Assembly (NCBI RefSeq): GCF_024753255.1 | Contig: NZ_JANUHA010000007.1 | Coordinates: 124,001 to 188,000, forward strand | Length of the DNA: 64,000 nucleotides | DNA from: Massilia agri | GTDB taxonomy: Bacteria; Pseudomonadota; Gammaproteobacteria; Burkholderiales; Burkholderiaceae_D | Direction of reading: 5' to 3' | In this document: positions 35,846 through 43,612 of the stretch, in pieces | Layout of the letters: the number at the start of each line of letters is the position of its first letter | How positions within the stretch are numbered: the first letter of the stretch is position 1 | The notes under the pieces: model-generated | Told to the model about the DNA's origin: nothing | The model's database searches: none | Seen by the model: only the letters and a program-made list of their open reading frames with translations | Made by a program: the position numbers and the translations under genes

Positions 35846-38800
35846 TTAGAACTTGTAGTTCAGGCCCACGTAGGCGACACGTCCGGCGTAACCGTTCGAG
35901 TAGAAGCGGTCCTTGGTGTCGTTGCCCAGGTAGGAGCGGGTCTCTTCCTTCGTCAGGTTCAGGATCGACGCGGTCAGGCTGAGCTGCTTGGTGAAGTTGT
36001 AGGCAGCGTTCAGGTCGATCTGGCTGTACGGCTCGTCATACACGTTCAGGCCGTTCTGCAGGCCGTTCACGACTTCGCCGCGGCGATTGTACGAAGCACG
36101 CAGCAGCATCTTGTCGTTCGAGTAGAACAGCGTGACGTTGGCCTGGTTCTTCGCGCTGCCGACCAGCGGCGACGTGCCGATCTCGGTGCCATCTTCCAGC
36201 GTGATGGCGGCCTGGTTGGTCTTGTTGTAGGTGTAGTTCACCTGGAAGCCGATGCCATTGGCGAAAGTATGTTGCGCATACAGTTCGACGCCCTTCGACA
36301 CCGCGTCACGCCCGCCCGCGCTGGTCGAATAGTTCTGCACGGTGACGGAATCTCCGCCCACGTTCAGCTGGACGTCACGCACGACGGGCACCGAGAAGTT
36401 CTTCACGTTCTTCCGGAACAGGCCGCCACCCAGCACCGAGCCGCGCTGGAAGTACCACTCCAGGCCCAGGTCGTACTGGTCGGCCTGGTACGGTTCCAGG
36501 CTCTTGTTGCTGCCCGAACCGAACCAGCCCTGCTGGTCGCCGCCACCGATCAGGCGGCGGTCGTTGACGTACTCCTGGCTGTAGTAGTTCAGGCCACCCG
36601 GCGACGCGATGCTGCTGTAGCTCGGGCGCGCGATCACCTTCGATGCGGCGCCGCGCAGCAGCAAGGTGTCGCTCAGGTCGTAGGCCAGGTTCAGGCTCGG
36701 CAGCACGTCGTTGTAGGTGCGGTCCAGCGCGCTGACCACGAAGGTCGACACGTGGCGGGTCGCCGGGTTGGTCTGGCTGTCAGGCAGGACGGTGAATCCG
36801 CTGATGCAACCCGAGCCGCTTGGTGCGCCGGTGGCCGGTGCGCCGCCCGGGAGGCAAGGCGCCGGACGGCCGTCGGGACCGTTGAAGAAGTAGTCGTTGT
36901 AATAGTCGACCTGGTCGGTCGAATCCGCGTGCTGCTTGGTGCGCACGTAGCGCAGGCCGATGTTGCCGCGCAGGCGTTCGGTCTTGATCTTGATATTGGC
37001 CTGGAAGTACAGTGCGCTGATCTCCTCCTCGACGTTGTACACGAAGTTGTCTTCGTTACGCGTCTGCATCTCGCCATAGGTATTGTTCAGGTGCGCGATA
37101 TAGGCCGGGAAGTTAATGCCCGGGAAAGCGCTGGCATTGATGGCGCCGACGATGTTCGGCAGCGACTCGCCGTACATGAACTCCGGACGGAACTTGTTGG
37201 CGTTGGTGTCGCAGCCGTTCTGGTAGCGGTTGTCGTAGCCGGTCAGGCCCTTGCAGGTCCAGTAGTTGTTGCCGGTGCTGCGGCTGATGCCGCCGTCGCG
37301 GTACTTGGCGCCGAACTGCACCGAATCCAGCCAGTTGCTGTCGGCATGCCAGGTGAAGTCGGCCTGGGCGAAGTTCTGCTCGTTGCTGTTCTTGGTCCAC
37401 GAGGATGCGGTCGAGCCGAGGTCGATCTCGGCGATGCCGTTGCGCAGGTTGGCCATCAGCTGCGGCGAGAAGGTCATGCTCGGAGTGCCCGCCAGGCTCC
37501 AGGACGTAGCGGTGTTACCCAGCGCCCAGCTGCCGTCGGCGTTCTGCATGCGCGGCTTCATCGGCGCGGAGAACTGCAGCTCCGGACCGCCCCTGGCCCA
37601 GGTGCGGCCAGCCTTGAAGGTGGCGTCCAGCGACTGGCCCTTCCAGTCGACTTCGAAGTCGAAGGCTTGCGACAGCGACTTCTCGCGGTTGTAGGAACCG
37701 GTGATCTGCGGGGTCGGCACGGTGCAGTCGTCCGGACCCCAGCCGCCCGGCGCCTGGCCGTTGGCGGCGGCCTGGGCTTCGCTGCAGTAGTAGGCCTTGC
37801 CCGGATGCATGCTGTAGTTGGCGCCGGTGACGATGGTGCCGCTCGGGTCGAAGGTCAGGCCGTCGAGCAGGCGGCCGCCCGGCCAGTTGCCGTCGCCGCT
37901 GTAGCGGGCCAGGTTCCACTCCGGCACCTTCAGGGTATTGGTCTGCGAATTCTGCTTCAGGTCGAAGCGGAAGTAGTTCGCGGTCATGTTCAGGTTGCGC
38001 AGCGGCTTGAACTGCAGGGTGATCTGGCCGCCCTTGCGTTCGCGCTCTTCTTCGCGGACGTTGAAGTTGACCGAGGTCGGCATCATGAAGTTGGTGTAGT
38101 ACTTGCCGTTCTGGTCATAGAAGCCCGACTCGCCCCACCAGTAGGAGGTCAGGTCCGAAGGCTTGCCGTTGACGTCGGTCGCCGGGTGGCCGTCGTAGTC
38201 GTCGCCGTACCACTGCCAGTTCTCGGTGCTCGTGCTCATGGTGCGCACGGTGCGCTTCTGCTGGGTGAAGCCGACCAGCACGCCGAAACGGTTGCTCTTG
38301 TCGTGCCAGGCGTACTGGCCGGAGATCTGCGGATCGGTCTTCTTGGTGGTGTCGGCCCAGGTGCCTTCCATGTTGACGAAGCCGCTGCCCGACTCGACGT
38401 CCAGCGGACGGCGGGTGCGCAGGATGACGGTGCCGCCGATGCCGCCTTCGTCGAGGCGCGCTTCCGGCGTCTTGTACAGCTCGGCGCTGCCCAGCATGTT
38501 CGAGGGCATCAGGGTGTAGTTGAAGGAACGGGTCGGATCGCCGTTCGATTCGGCGGTGGCGATGTAGTTGCCGTTCAGCTGGGTCAGCGTCAGCTCCGAC
38601 GACAGGCCGCGCACGCTGACGTTCTTGCCTTCACCGCCGCTGCGGGTGACGACCACGCCCGGCACGCGCTGCAGCGCGTCCGCGACGTTCTTGTCCGGGA
38701 ATTTGCCCACGTCTTCGGCGGTGACGACCTCGACGATCGAGTTGGCATCGCGCTTCTGGTCGAGGCTCTTCTCGATCGCATAGCGATAGCCGGTCACGAC

Positions 38801-38968
38801 CACGGTGGTCGGCTGGGAGCCGGCGGCCGCCGGGGCGTCGGTGGTCGTCTGGGCCTGGGCGCCCATGCTCAGGAGCGCCATGGCGACCGCGGTGGCGATC
38901 GGCGTGGCGCTGATGCGTACGGTGGAACGCACGGCGGGGCGCGATGCAAGAACTTTGCTGAACATCAT
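35846..38968 (-). CDS. TonB-dependent outer-membrane receptor (glycan type)
   Basis: A 1040-residue receptor. A signal peptide (TPIATAVAMALLSMGAQAQT) leads to a TonB-box-like VVVTGYRYAIEKSLDQKR, then the plug (about 70-200; VGKFPDKNVADALQRVPGVV and DEGGIGGTVILRTRRPLDVE) and a 22-strand barrel ending in YVGLNYKF with the usual C-terminal Phe. This is the long 'IPR010104-like' TonB receptor type used for oligosaccharides rather than siderophores. The neighbouring mannosidases suggest mannose-rich glycans. AAGGAG lies six bases before the ATG at 38968. The operon continues into the halogenase and GH2 genes past a terminator. Confidence 0.93.
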   Translation of the reverse strand: MMFSKVLASRPAVRSTVRISATPIATAVAMALLSMGAQAQTTTDAPAAAGSQPTTVVVTGYRYAIEKSLDQKRDANSIVEVVTAEDVGKFPDKNVADALQRVPGVVVTRSGGEGKNVSVRGLSSELTLTQLNGNYIATAESNGDPTRSFNYTLMPSNMLGSAELYKTPEARLDEGGIGGTVILRTRRPLDVESGSGFVNMEGTWADTTKKTDPQISGQYAWHDKSNRFGVLVGFTQQKRTVRTMSTSTENWQWYGDDYDGHPATDVNGKPSDLTSYWWGESGFYDQNGKYYTNFMMPTSVNFNVREEERERKGGQITLQFKPLRNLNMTANYFRFDLKQNSQTNTLKVPEWNLARYSGDGNWPGGRLLDGLTFDPSGTIVTGANYSMHPGKAYYCSEAQAAANGQAPGGWGPDDCTVPTPQITGSYNREKSLSQAFDFEVDWKGQSLDATFKAGRTWARGGPELQFSAPMKPRMQNADGSWALGNTATSWSLAGTPSMTFSPQLMANLRNGIAEIDLGSTASSWTKNSNEQNFAQADFTWHADSNWLDSVQFGAKYRDGGISRSTGNNYWTCKGLTGYDNRYQNGCDTNANKFRPEFMYGESLPNIVGAINASAFPGINFPAYIAHLNNTYGEMQTRNEDNFVYNVEEEISALYFQANIKIKTERLRGNIGLRYVRTKQHADSTDQVDYYNDYFFNGPDGRPAPCLPGGAPATGAPSGSGCISGFTVLPDSQTNPATRHVSTFVVSALDRTYNDVLPSLNLAYDLSDTLLLRGAASKVIARPSYSSIASPGGLNYYSQEYVNDRRLIGGGDQQGWFGSGSNKSLEPYQADQYDLGLEWYFQRGSVLGGGLFRKNVKNFSVPVVRDVQLNVGGDSVTVQNYSTSAGGRDAVSKGVELYAQHTFANGIGFQVNYTYNKTNQAAITLEDGTEIGTSPLVGSAKNQANVTLFYSNDKMLLRASYNRRGEVVNGLQNGLNVYDEPYSQIDLNAAYNFTKQLSLTASILNLTKEETRSYLGNDTKDRFYSNGYAGRVAYVGLNYKF

Positions 38969-39079
38969 TTCACATCTCCTTATTGTGCCCTGTGGATGGG
39001 CTCTTTATCTGTCGCGACAGGGGGACACTCCCGGCTCGCGGCACACCTGGACCGGCGCCAGCAGGTGCGTTTGGCATCA

Positions 39080-39088
39080 TTTACTAAA
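39080..39088. promoter_or_regulatory. Candidate operator TTTACTAAA in the TonB-receptor leader
   Basis: TTTACTAAA, inverse of TTTAGTAAA at 31566-31574. It lies about 50 bases downstream of the predicted start, where repressor binding would block elongation. Confidence 0.45.
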
Positions 39089-39139
39089 CGGTGATGCTGG
39101 TCGCTCTGCGTCTCTGGGTATGGCACTTCGGTTGTGGCA

Positions 39140-39168
39140 GTTATACAAAGTTGGTTTGAGGAACTCAA
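39140..39168 (-). promoter_or_regulatory. Promoter of the TonB-receptor operon
   Basis: On the minus strand -35 TTGAGT (39168-39163) and -10 TATAAC (39145-39140) are 17 bases apart. The leader is about 165 bases. The 380-base gap 38969-39350 otherwise holds the two candidate operators and the nasA terminator, and no gene. Confidence 0.6.
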
Positions 39169-39209
39169 CTGAGTTTCAAAAAAGCTGCGCAGTTTAGCCC
39201 CGTTTTCCT

Positions 39210-39219
39210 AAACATGTTT
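39210..39219. promoter_or_regulatory. Candidate LacI-type operator AAACATGTTT
   Basis: A perfect 10-base palindrome about 70 bases upstream of the TonB-receptor promoter. It differs only in the two central bases from AAACGCGTTT in the LacI-led operon leader. Confidence 0.45.
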
Positions 39220-39296
39220 GTTGCGGTTTTGCCACAGTTTCCTGTGTTTACAGAGGGAAGATGGGGGACCTGTCACAGGGAGGTCATTTACGACGC

Positions 39297-39328
39297 ATAA
39301 AGGCCGGAACAGCGGAGCTGTCCGGCCT
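39297..39328 (-). terminator. Terminator of the nitrate assimilation operon
   Basis: On the minus strand AGGCCGGACAG pairs with CTGTTCCGGCCT, followed by TTAT. The stem has one bulge and the T-run is short. It lies 22 bases after the nasA stop. Confidence 0.6.
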
Positions 39329-39350
39329 GCGAGGGGTGTGCGGAAGGCGG

Positions 39351-42029
39351 CTAGCGCGCTTCGGCGAGCAGCTGCCGGATCTCCGGCAGGCAGGAACCGC
39401 AGTTGCCGCCCGCGCGCAGGCAGGCGGTGACGGCGCCCGCATCCTTCAGGTCTTGCTGCACGATGGCGCTGCGGATGGTGTTGCGGCCGACGCCGAAGCA
39501 GGCGCAGACCGTGGGTCCCGGATCGCTGCCCTGGACTGCGGCACGCCCGGCCAGCAGGGTGGCGCGGTCGCGGGAGGACAGTTCGTCCAGGGCGAACAGG
39601 CCGCCCAGCCAGCCGCGTGCCGGCAGCTCCGGCCTGCGCGAGACGAACAGGCAGGCCTCCAGGCGGCCGCCGGCCAGCAGGGCGCAGCGCAGCATGCCTT
39701 CGGTCCGGTCCTCGTACTCGATCCAGTCCGCATCGCTTCCCGCCCCCAGCAGCACCCTCGCCCACTCGGGCGAGACGGCTTCGCGGCCGCCCAGCTCATA
39801 GCGCAGGAAACCGCTGCCGCACACCCGCGTCCAGTTGGCGACGCCCGACAGGTCGAGCGGCGCGCGGCTGAGGATGAAGCCATGCCAGGCCAGGGCGAAA
39901 GGTTCGACCCGCACCGGCGTGTGCTTGAATTCCGGCTCGCCCGAGACCGGGTCGACAACGGGATTCACGACCGCCCCCACCCGCGCGTCCGAGGCGTTCT
40001 GGCCGGTCCAGTGAATCGGAACGAAGGCGCTGCCGCGCGCGATGCCGCCGCCATGGCTGACCCGCGCCACCAGCGAGCCCCAGCGGCTGCGCACGCGCGC
40101 CAGCTCTCCCTCGCGCACGCCGGCCAGCAGCGCGTCGTGCGGGTGCATGTCCACAAAGGGCTCGGGCGCGTGGCCGGCCAGGCGGGGCGACTTGCCGGTG
40201 CGCGTCATGGTGTGCCACTGGTCGCGCAGGCGGCCGGTGTTCAGGGTCAAGGGGTAGTCGCCGCCCGCCGCATTGGCCGGCAGGCGCGGCCTGGTCGCGA
40301 CGAAGCGCGCCTTGCCGTCGGCATGGGCATAGCCGCCGTCGGCGAACAGCCGCGCCGTGCCCTCGCCGCCTGGCGGCACCGGCCACTGGATCGGCGCGAG
40401 GGCGTCGTAGGCCGCGCGGTCCAGGCCGGCCAGGCCATCGATGCGGAAGGCACGCGGCGCGCCCTGGGCGTCATTGCGCCAGCCGGACAGCCGGGCATGT
40501 TCGTCGAAGATGGCATGCGCGTCCATGTAGTCGAATCCCTGGTAGCCCATGCGCCGGGCCACCTCGCAGATCGCCCACCAGTCGGCGCGCGCCTGGCCGG
40601 GCGCCTGCAGGAAGGCGCGCTGGCGCGAGATGCAGCGTTCCGAATTGGTGACCGTGCCGTCCTTTTCTCCCCAGCCAAGGGCCGGCAGCAGCACGTCGGC
40701 GAGTTCGGCGGTGTCGGTGGCGGCGGTCATGTCCGACACCACCACCAGCTCGCAGCGCGCCAGCGCACGCCGCACCTGGTCGGCGTCGGGCAGGCTGACC
40801 ACCGGATTGGTGGCCATGATCCAGACCGCCTTGACGCTGCCCTCCTCGATGGCGCGGAACAGCTCGACCGCCTTCAGGCCGGGGTTGGCGGCCATCCTTG
40901 GCGCATCCCAGAAGCCGCGCACCAGCTCGCGGTGCGCGGGCTGGTCGAGTTCGAGATGGCTGGCGAGCATGTTCGCGAGGCCTCCAACTTCACGCCCGCC
41001 CATGGCATTGGGCTGGCCGGTCAGCGAGAACGGGCCCATGCCCGGCTTGCCGACGCGGCCGCTGAGCAGGTGGCAGTTGATGATCGCGTTGACCTTGTCG
41101 GTGCCGCTGGAAGACTGGTTCACGCCTTGCGAATAGGCGGTGACGACCTTGGCCGTGGCGGCAAAGGCTTCGTAGAACTCGGCCACGAGGCGCGCGTCGA
41201 TGCCGCAGCTGCGCGCCACGAAACCGATGTCCACGCATTCGGCGGCCGCCGCCAGAGCGCCGTCCAGCCCCTGCGTGTGCGTCGCCACGAAATCCGCGTC
41301 CACCGCGCCGGTCTGCGCCAGATAAACCAGCAGGCCGTTGAACAGCCAGACATCGCTGCCGGCCTTGATGGGCAGGTGCAGGTCGGCCAGCTCGCAGGTG
41401 GCCGTGCGGCGCGGGTCGATGGCGACGATGCGCAGGCCGGGACGTGCTTCCCTTGCCTTGGTAATGCGCTGGAACAGGGTCGGGTGGCACCAGGCCGTGT
41501 TCGAGCCGACCAGCACGACCAGGTCGGCCAGCTCGAAGTCCTCGTAGCAGCCGGGCACGATGTCTTCGCCGAAGGCGCGCTTGTGGCCGGCGACGCTGGA
41601 CGACATGCACAGGCGCGAATTGGTGTCGATGTTGGCGCTGCCGACGAAGCCCTTCATGAACTTGTTGGCGACGTAGTAATCCTCGGTCAACAGCTGGCCG
41701 GAGACGTAGAGCGCCACCGCGTCCGGGCCGTGCTCGGCGATGATGGAGGCGAAGGTCGACGCGACCTTGTCGAGCGCCTCGTCCCAATCCGCCGTGCGCA
41801 GGCTGCCCTCCTCGCGCATCGCGGGGGCCAGCAGGCGGCCGTCCAGGCCCAGGGTTTCGCCCAGCGCCGAACCCTTCACGCACAGGCGGCCACGGCTCGC
41901 CATGTGCTCCGGGTCGCCCTCGATCAGGGCGCCGTCCGCCATGGGCGTGGCTTTCACCCCGCACCCCACGCCGCAATAGGGACAGGTGGTGCGCACCGCC
42001 GGTGCGATGGGAACGATGGGCGCTCCCAT
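39351..42029 (-). CDS. nasA: Assimilatory nitrate reductase, molybdopterin catalytic subunit
   Basis: An 892-residue bis-MGD molybdoenzyme reducing nitrate to nitrite in the cytoplasm. The N-terminal [4Fe-4S] motif is TTCPYCGVGCGVKA with the fourth Cys in GRLCVKGSALGE. VGSANIDTNSRLCMSSSVAG and GVNQSSSGTDKVNAIIN carry the Mo-pterin contacts, and the molydopterin dinucleotide domain begins near residue 690. A C-terminal BFD-like [2Fe-2S] domain (CACFGVGRNTIR...CLRAGGNCGSC) takes electrons, as in Klebsiella-type NasA. The ATG shares a base with the stop of the FAD subunit gene (TGATG). There is no Tat signal, confirming the assimilatory type. Confidence 0.94.
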   Translation of the reverse strand: MGAPIVPIAPAVRTTCPYCGVGCGVKATPMADGALIEGDPEHMASRGRLCVKGSALGETLGLDGRLLAPAMREEGSLRTADWDEALDKVASTFASIIAEHGPDAVALYVSGQLLTEDYYVANKFMKGFVGSANIDTNSRLCMSSSVAGHKRAFGEDIVPGCYEDFELADLVVLVGSNTAWCHPTLFQRITKAREARPGLRIVAIDPRRTATCELADLHLPIKAGSDVWLFNGLLVYLAQTGAVDADFVATHTQGLDGALAAAAECVDIGFVARSCGIDARLVAEFYEAFAATAKVVTAYSQGVNQSSSGTDKVNAIINCHLLSGRVGKPGMGPFSLTGQPNAMGGREVGGLANMLASHLELDQPAHRELVRGFWDAPRMAANPGLKAVELFRAIEEGSVKAVWIMATNPVVSLPDADQVRRALARCELVVVSDMTAATDTAELADVLLPALGWGEKDGTVTNSERCISRQRAFLQAPGQARADWWAICEVARRMGYQGFDYMDAHAIFDEHARLSGWRNDAQGAPRAFRIDGLAGLDRAAYDALAPIQWPVPPGGEGTARLFADGGYAHADGKARFVATRPRLPANAAGGDYPLTLNTGRLRDQWHTMTRTGKSPRLAGHAPEPFVDMHPHDALLAGVREGELARVRSRWGSLVARVSHGGGIARGSAFVPIHWTGQNASDARVGAVVNPVVDPVSGEPEFKHTPVRVEPFALAWHGFILSRAPLDLSGVANWTRVCGSGFLRYELGGREAVSPEWARVLLGAGSDADWIEYEDRTEGMLRCALLAGGRLEACLFVSRRPELPARGWLGGLFALDELSSRDRATLLAGRAAVQGSDPGPTVCACFGVGRNTIRSAIVQQDLKDAGAVTACLRAGGNCGSCLPEIRQLLAEAR

Positions 42030-43252
42030 CACGCCGCCCCGCACAGGGCCGGGCCGAACAGCAGGCGGTCGCGGATGGCGGAGATGTCGGCGCCGCTCTG
42101 GATCAGGTCGAAGTACCAGGGCCCATCCGCCACGTCGCCGTACAGCACGGCGCCGGTGACGCGGTTCCCGGTCAGCACCAGGCGCTTGTACACGCCGGCA
42201 TGACGGTCGCGCAGCACCAGGTCCTCGCTGTCCTCCAGGCCATTGAAGTCGCCGGCCGAGTACAGGTCGATGCCGGTGACCTTCAGCTTGGTGGCGGTCG
42301 CCTGCTGCACGTAGCGGCGGTGGCCGCAGCCGGCCAGGTGGGCGGCGCAGACGCGTGCCTGTTCCCAGATCGGCGCGACCAGGCCGAAGGTCGCCTTGCG
42401 GTGCTGGACGCATTCGCCCACCGCGTACACGCGCGGGTCGTAGGTCTGCAGGGTGTCGTCGACGACGATCGCGCGCTCGCAGTACAGTCCCGCCTGGCGC
42501 GCCAGGGCGATGTTCGGCCGCACCCCGGCCGCCATCACGACCAGGTCGGCAGGCACCTCGAGGCCGTCGGCGAAGCGCACCGCTTCCACCTTGTGTTCGC
42601 CGAGGATGCTTTCCGTCTGCGCGCCCAGCAGGATGCGCAGGCCGCGCCGCTCCAGCGCCGCCTTGAGCAGCAGCGCCGCCTGCGGGTCGAGCTGCTGGTT
42701 CATCAGGCTGTCCGTAAGGTGGACGACCGTCACCGCCATGCCACGGCGCAGCAGGCCGTTGGCTGCCTCCAGGCCGAGCAGGCCGCCGCCGATGACGACC
42801 GCATGGCCGCCGCGACCGGCCGCCGCCAGCATGGTATCGACGTCGTCGAGGTCGCGGAAACCGATCACACCTGGCAGCTTCGAGCCCGGCACCGGCACGA
42901 TGAAGGGGCTCGAGCCGGTCGCCAGCAGCAGGCGGTCGTAGCCCACTTCCAGCCCCGATCGTGCGCGCACCACGCGACGATGGCGGTCGATGGCCACCAC
43001 CGGGTCGCCCGCGTGCAGATCGATGCCGTGCTCCTCGTACCAGGCGCGCGGGTGCAGGACGATGTCCTCCGGCTGCTTTTCGCCCGCCAGCACGGGAGAC
43101 AACAGGATGCGGTTGTAGTTCACGCGGGGCTCGGCGCCGAACACGGTGATGTCGTACATGCCGGCGTCGAGCTTCAACAGCTCCTCGACGGTGCGCATGC
43201 CGGCCATGCCGTTGCCGACGACGACCAGCTTCTGCTTCACGGGACGATCCAT
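42029..43252 (-). CDS. FAD/NAD(P)H reductase subunit of nitrate reductase (NasB/NirB-N like)
   Basis: A 407-residue NAD(P)/FAD oxidoreductase homologous to the N-terminal half of NirB: KLVVVGNGMAGMRTVEELL (FAD), YDRLLLATGSSPFIVPVPG, HAVVIGGGLLGLEAANGL (NADH) and YAVGECVQHRKATFGLV. It lacks the siroheme half, so it probably passes electrons from NADH to the BFD cluster of NasA. The start at 43252 lies inside the end of nirD, a 16-base overlap; an upstream extension to 43315 is not needed. Tight coupling to nasA supports a two-subunit reductase. Confidence 0.85.
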   Translation of the reverse strand: MDRPVKQKLVVVGNGMAGMRTVEELLKLDAGMYDITVFGAEPRVNYNRILLSPVLAGEKQPEDIVLHPRAWYEEHGIDLHAGDPVVAIDRHRRVVRARSGLEVGYDRLLLATGSSPFIVPVPGSKLPGVIGFRDLDDVDTMLAAAGRGGHAVVIGGGLLGLEAANGLLRRGMAVTVVHLTDSLMNQQLDPQAALLLKAALERRGLRILLGAQTESILGEHKVEAVRFADGLEVPADLVVMAAGVRPNIALARQAGLYCERAIVVDDTLQTYDPRVYAVGECVQHRKATFGLVAPIWEQARVCAAHLAGCGHRRYVQQATATKLKVTGIDLYSAGDFNGLEDSEDLVLRDRHAGVYKRLVLTGNRVTGAVLYGDVADGPWYFDLIQSGADISAIRDRLLFGPALCGAA

Positions 43253-43599
43253 ACCTTGCCTCCTTCCACGCGGGCCGGGTAGCTCGCCACCGAATGTTCG
43301 GGGGCTTCCAGGCATTCGCCGCTGTGCAGGTCGAAGTGCTGCTTGTAGATGGGCGAGGCCACCACGATGCGCTCGCCGATGCTGCCGACCAGGCCGCGCG
43401 ACAGGACCGCGGCCCCGGCGTTGGGGTCGAAGTTGTCGATGGCGAACACGCGGGGCTCTTCCGTCCCGACGCGGAAGATCGCTACCTGGCGATCGTTCAA
43501 CAGGGCGCAGACGCCGGTATCGGGGACGATGTCGTCGATGGCGCAGACGGCGGTCCAGTTCTGAAGCGCATTCAGCTTTAAATTCGGGTCTCGGTGCAT
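43237..43599 (-). CDS. nirD: Nitrite reductase small subunit
   Basis: A 120-residue Rieske-like subunit of NADH-dependent nitrite reductase. WTAVCAIDDIVPDTGVCALL, VFAIDNFDPNAGAAVLSRGL and YKQHFDLHSGECLEAPEHSV are the NirD pattern. As usual for NirD, the Rieske Cys/His ligands are replaced. GGAG lies before ATG 43599. It follows nirB by 13 bases. Confidence 0.93.
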   Translation of the reverse strand: MHRDPNLKLNALQNWTAVCAIDDIVPDTGVCALLNDRQVAIFRVGTEEPRVFAIDNFDPNAGAAVLSRGLVGSIGERIVVASPIYKQHFDLHSGECLEAPEHSVASYPARVEGGKVWIVP

Positions 43600-43612
43600 G
43601 TTGGGCTCCTGT

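Noticed and set aside
35753..39094. An open frame of 1113 codons on the plus strand opposite the TonB receptor gene
   Set aside because: It mirrors a GC-rich gene with clear homology on the minus strand; its composition (Val/Gln/Arg/Ala-rich without motifs) is that of a shadow frame.
39121..39137. TGGCACTTCGGTTGTGG as a sigma-54 promoter
   Set aside because: The -12 GC is missing (TTGTGG), and it points away from the TonB receptor gene with no gene in that direction.
39261..42203. A 980-codon plus-strand frame opposite nasA
   Set aside because: Shadow of nasA; no motif and arginine/histidine-rich.
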